The notes beneath the pieces are model-generated. The model made no database searches. It was given only the letters and a program-made list of their open reading frames with translations, and was not told where the DNA came from. Below are positions 7,834-14,708 of a stretch of DNA of 16,380 nucleotides, piece by piece. The position numbers were made by a program, and so were the translations under genes. The stretch is taken from positions 1 to 16,380 of the forward strand of contig JBBAFS010000037.1 of assembly GCA_041655255.1 (NCBI GenBank), read 5' to 3'. Each line of letters starts with the position of its first letter. Positions within the stretch are counted from its first letter, which is position 1. The DNA is from JBBAFS01 sp041655255 (lineage in GTDB: Bacteria > Spirochaetota > Spirochaetia > Sphaerochaetales > Sphaerochaetaceae).

Positions 7834-7843
7834 TCTAAGGCAA
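7815..7843 (-). promoter_or_regulatory. Sigma-70-like promoter of the mraZ/dcw operon
   Basis: The minus strand reads TTGCCT (7843-7838), a 17-bp spacer, then TATAGT (7820-7815), matching the -35 and -10 consensus at 4/6 and 5/6. Transcription would start near 7808, giving a leader of about 47 bases before the mraZ ATG. It is the only good promoter seen ahead of the nine-gene leftward operon. Confidence 0.65.
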
Positions 7844-7883
7844 CAGAAAATCACTATTTTCGGACCTAAGAAGAGGAGCTAAA

Positions 7884-7916
7884 GTGATAAGTACTATACA
7901 TTTGATTACCTATTAG
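7884..7916 (+). other. Possible 10-codon leader ORF
   Basis: GGAG (7875-7878) lies five bases before a GTG at 7884 that opens a 10-codon frame (VISTIHLITY) closed by TAG at 7914-7916. It precedes the inverted repeats and the 75-residue gene on the same strand. A short frame with a fitting Shine-Dalgarno can occur by chance in AT-rich spacer, and no strong promoter is visible ahead of it, so it is a tentative leader peptide only. Confidence 0.2.
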
Positions 7917-7922
7917 GGGGTT

Positions 7923-7960
7923 TGAACACTAAAAAGTTCATGAATAAGGAGTTGCTTATT
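7923..7960 (+). repeat. Two adjacent inverted repeats in the leader of the 75-residue gene
   Basis: TGAAC (7923-7927) pairs with GTTCA (7936-7940) across 8 bases. Two bases further on, AATAAG (7943-7948) pairs with CTTATT (7955-7960) across 6 bases. Both are perfect but short and AT-rich. There is no T-tract after either, so they are not intrinsic terminators. They could be RNA stem-loops in a leader or operator half-sites. Confidence 0.3.
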
Positions 7961-7980
7961 ATCTAAAAAGCATTTACTTT
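7952..7980 (+). promoter_or_regulatory. Weak candidate promoter for the 75-residue gene
   Basis: TTGCTT (7952-7957) and TACTTT (7975-7980) are separated by 17 bp. Transcription would begin near 7987, only about 11 bases before the ATG, at the edge of the Shine-Dalgarno site. The -35 lies in the AATAAG/CTTATT inverted repeat. Matches to consensus are partial, so this is one possibility among several. Confidence 0.25.
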
Positions 7981-7997
7981 TGCTCAGAGGAGGTACT

Positions 7998-8225
7998 ATG
8001 CCAATTACATACTACGGAAGAAAAAGAGAAAAAGGCGGATTCGAATACCTCGTTGCGATTACTGAACAAGGGTGCTTTATCACCGACCCTGTTGAAGAGT
8101 GGGAAAAAGATAATGACTACTTAGAAGAGGCTCAAACCAACACCCAACAATATACGTTGTTAGAAAAATCGCAAGCTGCTGACTTATTAAAGAGTTGGAA
8201 TCGTCCGTTATTAGAGGATCTTTAG
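7998..8225 (+). CDS. Hypothetical 75-residue protein
   Basis: I do not recognise this family. The start is the ATG at 7998, with AGAGGAGG ending four bases upstream. An in-frame TTG at 7980 would put that site inside the gene. The product is soluble and acidic, with no signal peptide or membrane segment. Its N-terminal part (MPITYYGRKREKGGFEYLVA) and the following ITEQGCFITDP look beta-rich. From about residue 33 a strongly acidic stretch (EEWEKDNDYLEEAQ) leads to a probable helix (SQAADLLKSW) and an acidic end. There is one Cys (26). It diverges from mraZ and ends tail to tail with the GH57/DUF1957 gene, overlapping it by 4 bp. The strong ribosome binding site makes it a likely real gene. 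Neither neighbour reveals its role. Confidence 0.7.
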   Translation: MPITYYGRKREKGGFEYLVAITEQGCFITDPVEEWEKDNDYLEEAQTNTQQYTLLEKSQAADLLKSWNRPLLEDL

Positions 8226-9838
8226 CCGTTGTAGCGGTTACGGTCGCTTTGTAAGTTGAATATATTATAATCGATATCGCTAAAGACAATATTTCTCTTT
8301 TCAGCTTTCACTAACCACTCAGTGTTCACCGCATTCTTACACATGTTGTCGTACACAACACTGAAGTTTTTTATGTGTTCAATTAATCGACTTTTTGCAT
8401 AAGAGGCACTATTACCACTGTGGACAATAAAAGGCCAATCACTCGACATGGCTAATAACACTTCTCGGGCAGCTTGAGCTAAGAATCGTTGTTTTAGAGA
8501 GCTTTGATCGGGGAATCGAATTGCTAATTCTTCCATTCGCTCAATGGCTTTATGAACATGACGGTACATCCACACATTTGAACCATTGGCCCACACATGC
8601 GAATACCCACCCTCACCCCAAGAAGAGGCAGCAGGTCGCAATTCTTGACTTTCTGGATATCGCTCGATGTACTGTAAAGGTGTCTCAAACACAATATCTT
8701 TCGTTTGACCACTTTTACGAATAATAGCTTCTAGCCACGAAACTCCTTCGTACCACCAGTGCCCAAATAACTCAGCATCAAACACCACAGTATAAAACGG
8801 ATCACGATCAAGTTTGTGTTGTAAAGATTCTCCCTTCTTTCGTACATGGTACAAGAAGTTCTCTGCATGCTCTTCGATTCGCTTTTGAGCTACATCTGGT
8901 TGATAATACTGTTTCTCATTTCCGTTACCGGTAATTGCGTAGTATTTATACCCAGTAAAGACTCGCACCTCAGGTGAGTGGATATATGGTTTAATATATT
9001 CCATGGGTAAGTCGTAGCCGATATCACGGTAGAACTCACGGTACACTGGGTCTGCTGGATACCCTTCGGTATCGGACCACACTAAGTTTGTAAGATGGAA
9101 ATCACGGGCAAATGCAAACACCCCATTTGGTGTTTGAATGGGCGCGTAGTTCCCTCTTTCAACTTTATCGGGAGAAAGAGCTAATGCTTGAGAAGAGAGT
9201 TGGAAAAATGAGAGTTCCTCTTTTCGTAAGTACTCTTCAATACCTGGGGTATAACCACACTCAGGAAGCCAAAACCCTTTGGGTCGCTTTTTAAAGTTAT
9301 TGATGTGAGATTGAACTGCTAATTCAATTTGAGCATTTATCGCAGCTGGGTAATCTGCATACATTGGTAAATAAGCGTGTGTGGCAGCTGTGGTAATCAG
9401 TTCAAGATGTCCACTTGCTTCAAGATCTCTAAAGCCATCTAACAAGTTACACTCATACACTTCAAAATACTCTTGCAAATTAAGTTTAAGTGTATCGAGG
9501 TACATTTGCACTAAATGGCGCACTTCTGGTTGTTGATCTTGAACTCGAATCAGTTCACGCTCTCCCAACTCTTGGTGAAGGTGAAGGTATTCGGTAAAGC
9601 GTCCTTGTAACACAGGGTCGTTGAACATGGCGCAAATAGTTGGAGATAAACTGATGGTAATACGATAAGGGACTTGTTCACTTCTCAGTTTTTTCAACAT
9701 TCTCAAAAGTGGAAGATATGTCTCAGCAATGGCTTCAAAAAACCAATCTTCCTCTAAAAACCTTGGATATTCTGGATGACGCACAAAAGGCATATGTGCG
9801 TTGAGAATTAGACCAATTGAATTTCGGACCATACTCAT
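8222..9838 (-). CDS. GH57 family DUF1957 protein, probable 1,4-alpha-glucan branching enzyme
   Basis: The 538-residue protein has the architecture of GH57 branching enzymes, which cut an alpha-1,4 glucan and re-attach the piece through an alpha-1,6 bond. Motif 1 is LNAHMPFVRHP at 12-22. FWLPECGY at 189-196 carries Glu193, the expected nucleophile. VVFDAELFGHWW at 351-362 carries Asp354, the expected acid/base. SSWGEGGYSHVW at 405-416 is the block typical of this subfamily. The C-terminal third, including SSDWPFIVHSG at 465-475, corresponds to DUF1957. The length fits characterised archaeal and Thermus enzymes of about 520-570 residues. There is no signal peptide, so it is cytoplasmic. The ATG at 9838 overlaps the upstream DUF4912 gene as ATGA, with GAGG four bases before it, implying coupled translation. 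Family membership is near certain; branching rather than hydrolysis is inferred. Confidence 0.9.
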   Translation of the reverse strand: MSMVRNSIGLILNAHMPFVRHPEYPRFLEEDWFFEAIAETYLPLLRMLKKLRSEQVPYRITISLSPTICAMFNDPVLQGRFTEYLHLHQELGERELIRVQDQQPEVRHLVQMYLDTLKLNLQEYFEVYECNLLDGFRDLEASGHLELITTAATHAYLPMYADYPAAINAQIELAVQSHINNFKKRPKGFWLPECGYTPGIEEYLRKEELSFFQLSSQALALSPDKVERGNYAPIQTPNGVFAFARDFHLTNLVWSDTEGYPADPVYREFYRDIGYDLPMEYIKPYIHSPEVRVFTGYKYYAITGNGNEKQYYQPDVAQKRIEEHAENFLYHVRKKGESLQHKLDRDPFYTVVFDAELFGHWWYEGVSWLEAIIRKSGQTKDIVFETPLQYIERYPESQELRPAASSWGEGGYSHVWANGSNVWMYRHVHKAIERMEELAIRFPDQSSLKQRFLAQAAREVLLAMSSDWPFIVHSGNSASYAKSRLIEHIKNFSVVYDNMCKNAVNTEWLVKAEKRNIVFSDIDYNIFNLQSDRNRYNG

Positions 9839-10575
9839 GAAACCTCTTTTGGTTGATCGAGTTTTTTGACGATTTCTCTTAGTAAGGGGGTATCTGTCAT
9901 CACTCCCCCCTTAGAGACTAAAGATGAAAAGACCAGATCAAATAATTTGGGATCGTCAATCAGAGACTCGGGGTGCTCTAAGAAGTAGCTTGTTGGTGTT
10001 GTAATGCTATTTGATTGACATAGTACTCCAGTATTTTCATTCTCATCGCGATAATAAAGTGAAATACTGTAAGATCGCCCTAACAGTGGTAAGTTTATAT
10101 TCCATGATATGTCGTTGTTATCAACGTCGATATCGTAGCTATCTGCTGGCTGTGGTGGATCGATTGATTCGTGGATAACCACTCTCAAAAAGAGTTCAAA
10201 CTCTCCCACACTTTGTTTTAGTTTATGGTAATCACTTTTGCATACACTCCAATAGGCATGAGCCCAATATGGGTCTTTGAATAACAGGTGGATACTCGTT
10301 TCACAATAGACATCTTCGAGCTTTTTCACACCAGGTAAAGCAAATGATTCACCGTTGGTATCGTATTCGATAAGCGAGTGGACGTAACGTTGTTTAGATG
10401 AGGGACTATTACCGTTGGTTTTATCTGTTTGCTCTTCAGCAAGCTCTTCAAAAACCTCTTGTAGTGCCTCAATTAACTCTTCGCGGTCTAACAAGTGTGC
10501 ATCATCTAAGTTCTCACGTTCTGCTAAATAACGTAATTCACTCAGAGATAAAACATCCATGTTAGGTATCATCAT
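9835..10575 (-). CDS. DUF4912 domain protein with a SAP/Rho-N-like N-terminus
   Basis: A 246-residue cytoplasmic protein. Residues about 8-42 (LSLSELRYLAERENLDD, then LLDREELIEALQEVFEEL) resemble the helix-loop-helix of SAP or Rho-N-terminal domains, which in other proteins bind nucleic acid. After an acidic, Asn/Ser-rich linker (45-62) comes a beta-rich region at about 65-195. It contains HLLFKDPYWAHAYW (96-109), the hallmark of DUF4912, and a strand LLGRSYSISLYYRDENE (164-180). Its biochemical role is unknown to me. The 4-bp overlap with the GH57 gene suggests a linked job in alpha-glucan metabolism, for example binding carbohydrate or regulating the module. The start is the first of two adjacent ATGs, eight bases after GGGAG. 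The ATG at 10572 is equally possible. Confidence 0.8.
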   Translation of the reverse strand: MMIPNMDVLSLSELRYLAERENLDDAHLLDREELIEALQEVFEELAEEQTDKTNGNSPSSKQRYVHSLIEYDTNGESFALPGVKKLEDVYCETSIHLLFKDPYWAHAYWSVCKSDYHKLKQSVGEFELFLRVVIHESIDPPQPADSYDIDVDNNDISWNINLPLLGRSYSISLYYRDENENTGVLCQSNSITTPTSYFLEHPESLIDDPKLFDLVFSSLVSKGGVMTDTPLLREIVKKLDQPKEVS

Positions 10576-10589
10576 ACAAGTAGCTCCCT

Positions 10590-10603
10590 AGGTAATATTA
10601 CCT
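10590..10603. repeat. Perfect 14-bp palindrome, candidate operator
   Basis: AGGTAATATTACCT is a perfect 7+7 palindrome without a spacer. It lies between the predicted leftward promoter and the ribosome binding site of the DUF4912 gene, about 20-33 bases downstream of the expected transcription start. A loopless palindrome suits a dimeric DNA-binding protein better than an RNA hairpin. No regulator gene is present beside it in the window. Confidence 0.45.
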
Positions 10604-10629
10604 TTTGCGTCCACATAGTACGCTCAACA

Positions 10630-10658
10630 ATCGTAGAGAAATAGCTATAAATAGTCAA
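10630..10658 (-). promoter_or_regulatory. Promoter of the DUF4912-GH57 pair
   Basis: On the minus strand TTGACT (10658-10653; 5/6 to consensus), a 17-bp spacer and TACGAT (10635-10630; 4/6) form a good sigma-70-like promoter. Transcription should start near 10623, leaving a leader of about 48 bases that contains the 14-bp palindrome. Confidence 0.55.
10646..10651 (+). promoter_or_regulatory. Possible -10 box for the rightward GH57/DUF3536 gene
   Basis: TATAAA matches the -10 consensus at 5/6 but has no convincing -35 sixteen to eighteen bases upstream. If used, transcription would begin near 10658, overlapping the -35 of the leftward promoter, so the two divergent promoters would compete. 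The evidence is weak. Confidence 0.25.
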
Positions 10659-10711
10659 CATAGTGGCAATGATACTACTTATTTAGCGCCACTTGTGATA
10701 CCATAGTCGGC

Positions 10712-13060
10712 ATGGAAACGATCGCACCTAAACCTACTTCTTTGATTCTTCATGGTCATTTTTATCAACCTCCTCGAGAGGACCCTCTTGTCGATTTGAT
10801 ACCAAAGCAACCGTCGGCATATCCCTACTCAGATTGGAATGAAAGAATCTATGATGACTGTTATCGAGCTAATGCATTTAGCCGCTATTTAGACCCATGG
10901 GGACACATCGATTCTATTGTGAATAACTACGAGTATCTCTCGTTTAATTTTGGTCCTACACTGTTAACTTGGATTGAGAAATACCACCCATTTACCTACT
11001 CTAAAATATTAGAAGCAGATAAGCGCTCAATGTTGCGCTTAGGGCACGGTAATGCCATTGCACAAACATACAACCACACCATTCTCCCATTAGATACCCC
11101 AGAAGATGCCTTAACACAAATCATCTGGGGCATTGAAGATTTTATCAGTAGATTTAATCGAGAGCCTAAAGGGATGTGGCTCTCAGAGACAGCGATCTCC
11201 CCATCTGTTGTCTCTTTGTTAGCACAAGCTGGGATAACCTATGTTATTCTCTCGCCTTGGCAATGTAAAAGTATTGAAACTGAAGATGGGAGTTGGCTTG
11301 ATGTTCAAGGTGATGATCAATTTTACGATCGAGCTTTCTTATTAGAAGGCAGTGATGGTTCTACCATAAGTGCATTTTTCTACCATGGAGCACTCGCCTC
11401 CTCTATTAGTTTTGGTCATATGCTTCGTGATGCTGATACCATGTACACTACATTAAAAAGTATCAACAAACGAGATAAACCTGAACTTCTTCACACAGCT
11501 ACCGATGGGGAAATTTATGGGCATCATGAACCCTTTGGAGATATGGCATTAGCTGCTTTGATCCATAAAGTTGAAGAGGGTTCTACCTTTGCTTTGACTA
11601 ACTATGCAGCGTTTTTAGAAAAGCATCCTGCAGTTCATAAAGCTATTTTACACAACGGAGAAGAGTCTAAAGGAACTAGTTGGTCTTGTTCACACGGAGT
11701 CTCTCGTTGGTATAAAGATTGTGGATGTCACACTGGAGGACAAGATGGGTGGAATCAAAAGTGGCGTACCCCCTTACGAGATGCCTTCACTCAATTAGGA
11801 GGTGTCATCGACACCCTTTTTGAACAACAAATTCACAAACTCTTTAAAAAGAGAGTAGATCCACTTGAGTTACTTCGCTCGTATGTGAGTGTATTGAGTC
11901 ACAAAGAGAGTATTTCTACCTTCATTAGCCGGTGGGAACAAAAAAGTGGTGTAACAGTTACACAAAAGCACGTTTTAGCTCAACTACTTGAAGGTCAGAA
12001 ATTTAAGTTCTTCTCCTTTACTTCATGTGGATGGTTCTTCAGTGATGTATCGGGCATTGAACCGAAACAAAATATCCATTATGCCGTGAGAGCAATGCAA
12101 CTGTATCAACAGTTTTCTCAAACTCCAATCAAAGATCCAATTCTTGAGATTCTTTTTAAAGCGAAAAGTAATTTACGCCAAGGGGGGAATGGGAAAAGTA
12201 TTGCCCTCCCATTTTTTGAAGGAAATGGGGGTGAATTAGAAGCTGCTGTCTATTTTATTATGAATCGACAGTTTGCCAAAAAAGAGGATTTCACTAGTGA
12301 ATATGGAAAGTTTTCTTTATTGGCATGTCACTCCCCCCATTACAGAGATTACCAATGTGAAATTATGTGTAATAACACCCTCACCCCCTATTGTGTGAGT
12401 ACCATCATCTCTACAGACCCCTCTTTGGGATACATTGCTACCTTAACAAGTCAAAATCAGTTAACACAAGAGAAACATACCAAAACACTCAGTTCGACAC
12501 ATATTCCACCAAGGATGTTAGATCAGGTGTTTCGATGGATAGAGCGCTCTTTGAGCCAAATTGCTGATGAAGAGATTAATCGACTTGCCCAAACAATACG
12601 ACACTACTCCTATTTGGCAAAAAGAGGCTCCTCTGCGCCACCTGAGACGTTATATGTAGAGAACATGGGAACGTGTTTACGAGCCTTACGCTCGCTGTTT
12701 ACCTCGCCTGTAACACTTACATGGGAAGAGAAAAAAACAAGTATTAGCTACTTGCTCGATTTTGTTCAACAAAGAGGTGGAAGAAAAGAGAAGGCAATTG
12801 TCTCCTCTATTTTCAATGACGAAATTGAAGATATCTCTCAGAGTATAAATGATAAAGGTTTTAGTTATGAGCGTGGCTCTTATTTGTTAGAGGTCTTAGA
12901 AGTTGCTCGTACATACAAAGTCGATATCTCAATAACCTTAGCTCAAGAGGCGATGTATCCAACCATCAGTCAATTCAGAGCCGATAGTCATATTACCCCT
13001 CTTACGAAAGATGTATTAACGAAATTACAATCGGTACTTAACTTCGCTGTGAAGAGTTGA
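10712..13060 (+). CDS. GH57-like glycoside hydrolase with DUF3536 C-terminal region
   Basis: A 782-residue cytoplasmic protein. The N-terminal half is a GH57 domain: LILHGHFYQPPRE at 11-23 is the first conserved block, MWLSETAIS at 155-163 carries Glu159 (expected nucleophile) and TATDGEIYGHHEPFGD at 262-277 carries Asp265 (expected acid/base). TSWSCSHGVSRWYKDCGCHT at 322-341 with the following QDGWNQKWRTPLRDAF is the strong signature of the DUF3536 group. The substrate is not established; an alpha-glucan is the natural guess from the family and from the divergent branching-enzyme gene. The ATG at 10712 has no clear Shine-Dalgarno site, unusual in this window, yet MWLSETAIS and the upstream LILHGHF block leave little room for a later start. 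Its 3' end overlaps recN tail to tail by 23 bp. Both catalytic residues are present, so it is probably active. Confidence 0.88.
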   Translation: METIAPKPTSLILHGHFYQPPREDPLVDLIPKQPSAYPYSDWNERIYDDCYRANAFSRYLDPWGHIDSIVNNYEYLSFNFGPTLLTWIEKYHPFTYSKILEADKRSMLRLGHGNAIAQTYNHTILPLDTPEDALTQIIWGIEDFISRFNREPKGMWLSETAISPSVVSLLAQAGITYVILSPWQCKSIETEDGSWLDVQGDDQFYDRAFLLEGSDGSTISAFFYHGALASSISFGHMLRDADTMYTTLKSINKRDKPELLHTATDGEIYGHHEPFGDMALAALIHKVEEGSTFALTNYAAFLEKHPAVHKAILHNGEESKGTSWSCSHGVSRWYKDCGCHTGGQDGWNQKWRTPLRDAFTQLGGVIDTLFEQQIHKLFKKRVDPLELLRSYVSVLSHKESISTFISRWEQKSGVTVTQKHVLAQLLEGQKFKFFSFTSCGWFFSDVSGIEPKQNIHYAVRAMQLYQQFSQTPIKDPILEILFKAKSNLRQGGNGKSIALPFFEGNGGELEAAVYFIMNRQFAKKEDFTSEYGKFSLLACHSPHYRDYQCEIMCNNTLTPYCVSTIISTDPSLGYIATLTSQNQLTQEKHTKTLSSTHIPPRMLDQVFRWIERSLSQIADEEINRLAQTIRHYSYLAKRGSSAPPETLYVENMGTCLRALRSLFTSPVTLTWEEKKTSISYLLDFVQQRGGRKEKAIVSSIFNDEIEDISQSINDKGFSYERGSYLLEVLEVARTYKVDISITLAQEAMYPTISQFRADSHITPLTKDVLTKLQSVLNFAVKS

Positions 13061-14708
13061 TCAGAGATCGTGCATGCTCTAATGCTTTTTCATCGACTGT
13101 TGTTCCACTGAGCATTCTAGCGAGCTCTTTAATACGCTCCTCCTCTTTCACCTCTTCTAATAAGGTGAACGTTCTCCCCTCTTTAGTCACTTTTTGTACC
13201 ACAAGGTGGTTATCAGCCTGAGAGGCAATTGAGGCTAAGTGGGTAATGACAATCACTTGTCTTTTTTTAGCTAAGGAGGCCATTTGATCACCTACAGCTT
13301 TAGCAACACTTCCCCCAATTCCAGCATCAACTTCATCAAATACGAGCGTTTCAATATCATCACTATCGGCTAAGACACTTTTAATAGCTAACATCACTCG
13401 TGAAAGTTCTCCTCCACTGGCAATCTCTTTTAGTGGTTTTAGAGGTTCACCTAAGTTAGCACTAAATAGGAATTCGATGTTATCACCACCTGTGGAATTC
13501 ATCTCTTGCTTATCAATTGAGATACTAAAGCCGACATGGGGCATCCCTAAGGTAGCTAATATGTGGGCAATAGGCACTTCTAAGTTCTTTGCTGCTTGTG
13601 TTCTTTTCTCAGTAAGAAGATGAGCTGCTTGCTCTACGGCCTCTACAGTTTTCGCTTTTCTTTTTTGCAATAAAAGGAGTTGTTCATCCCCTTTCTCAAA
13701 AGTCTCTAATTTTGCTAACGTCTTCTCATAATACTCAATAACAGCTTCAACAGTAGGACCATACTTTCTTTTTAAGCGTTGAATCAAAGCTAAACGGCTT
13801 TGTAATTCATCAAGACGTTGATCAGAGTAATTTAACGAGGAGAGTTTATCTCGAATGCTCTCACTGAGATCTTGAATCTCAATGAGAGAGCTTTCGAGTC
13901 GTTGTCCCATCTGTTCAAATAAGGGATCGACTCCCCCAATTTTATTCATATGGTGTAGTGCGGTAGTGAGTTGGCTAATAGCTCCCTCTTGCACTGCCCC
14001 TTTAAGGGCAATTTGAGCTGCATCTAATGAGTCTTGAACTGCCTCAAACTCACTTAATAGTGATATCTCTTGTTCAAGGGCGCTCTCTTCATCTTTTTTA
14101 AGTTGAGCTTTGAAAAGTTCATCAGCAACAAACTGTAGATAATCTCCCTCTTGTTGGGCACGAAGAAGTGTCTCACCTAACTCTTTCTCTTCTTTATTAA
14201 TTTGCTGGAGTTCTTTGTATAACAAAAGAAACGAAGCGTGAGTCTCTTCTAATGAGGCGTAACGATCTAAGACGTTTCGTTGGCGATCTTTGTGTAACAA
14301 TGATTGGTGTTCATGTTGACCGTGGATATCAAAAAGGGAACTTGAAATAAATTTCACATCACTTAAGGCAACAGGAGTTCCTTGAACATATGTGCCTCCT
14401 CTTCCACTGCTTCTAATCAAGCGGTGTATAATAACCGACCCATCATCTCCTTGTAAGGAGCGCTCTTGTAACCACATATGTAGTGGATGATCAACACCAA
14501 TATTCACTGTAGCTGTGACTGAAGCTTCTTGAGAGCCACTACGGACAAAAGAGGAGTCGGCTTTATCACCCAAAAGGAGATTAAGTGCTCCTAAAATGAT
14601 CGATTTTCCAGCCCCAGTCTCTCCACTGAGGATGGTAAGTCCTTCTCTAAAATCGATATGAAGATCCTCAATTAAAGCGAGGTTTTTAATGGTAAGAGTA
14701 TCAAGCAT
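13038..14708 (-). CDS. recN: DNA repair protein RecN
   Basis: SMC-like ABC ATPase that acts early in recombinational repair of double-strand breaks. The 556-residue protein has the split ATPase of the family: Walker A GETGAGKS at 29-36 near the N-terminus, DIHGQHEHQSLL at 127-138 (a RecN hallmark), two coiled-coil arms at roughly 160-225 and 265-375, signature SGGELSR at 431-437, Walker B TLVFDEVDAGIGG at 454-466 and His490 in the switch segment ITHLASIAS. All key residues are intact. The ATG at 14708 has AGGAG six bases upstream and overlaps the end of nadK by 8 bp, so the two are probably co-translated. The last seven codons lie opposite the 3' end of the DUF3536 gene. Confidence 0.97.
   Translation of the reverse strand: MLDTLTIKNLALIEDLHIDFREGLTILSGETGAGKSIILGALNLLLGDKADSSFVRSGSQEASVTATVNIGVDHPLHMWLQERSLQGDDGSVIIHRLIRSSGRGGTYVQGTPVALSDVKFISSSLFDIHGQHEHQSLLHKDRQRNVLDRYASLEETHASFLLLYKELQQINKEEKELGETLLRAQQEGDYLQFVADELFKAQLKKDEESALEQEISLLSEFEAVQDSLDAAQIALKGAVQEGAISQLTTALHHMNKIGGVDPLFEQMGQRLESSLIEIQDLSESIRDKLSSLNYSDQRLDELQSRLALIQRLKRKYGPTVEAVIEYYEKTLAKLETFEKGDEQLLLLQKRKAKTVEAVEQAAHLLTEKRTQAAKNLEVPIAHILATLGMPHVGFSISIDKQEMNSTGGDNIEFLFSANLGEPLKPLKEIASGGELSRVMLAIKSVLADSDDIETLVFDEVDAGIGGSVAKAVGDQMASLAKKRQVIVITHLASIASQADNHLVVQKVTKEGRTFTLLEEVKEEERIKELARMLSGTTVDEKALEHARSLINSSQRS

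Noticed and set aside
7580..7882. Rightward open frame of about 100 codons opposite mraZ
   Set aside because: It is antisense to a well-supported mraZ and its promoter, has no recognisable domain and no good ribosome binding site.
8226..8250. CCGT...ACGG inverted repeat after the 75-residue gene as a terminator
   Set aside because: The arms are four bases long, no T-tract follows, and the bases are needed as the last codons of the GH57/DUF1957 gene.
10662..10693. AGTGGC...GCCACT inverted repeat upstream of the DUF3536 gene
   Set aside because: The six-base arms are 20 bases apart, a spacing and length expected by chance. It is not counted as an operator.
13061..13100. AGAG...CTCT followed by CTTTTT as a terminator for the DUF3536 gene
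   Set aside because: The stem is only four base pairs with a 10-base loop, the T-run is five bases and not adjacent to the stem, and the segment is recN coding sequence.
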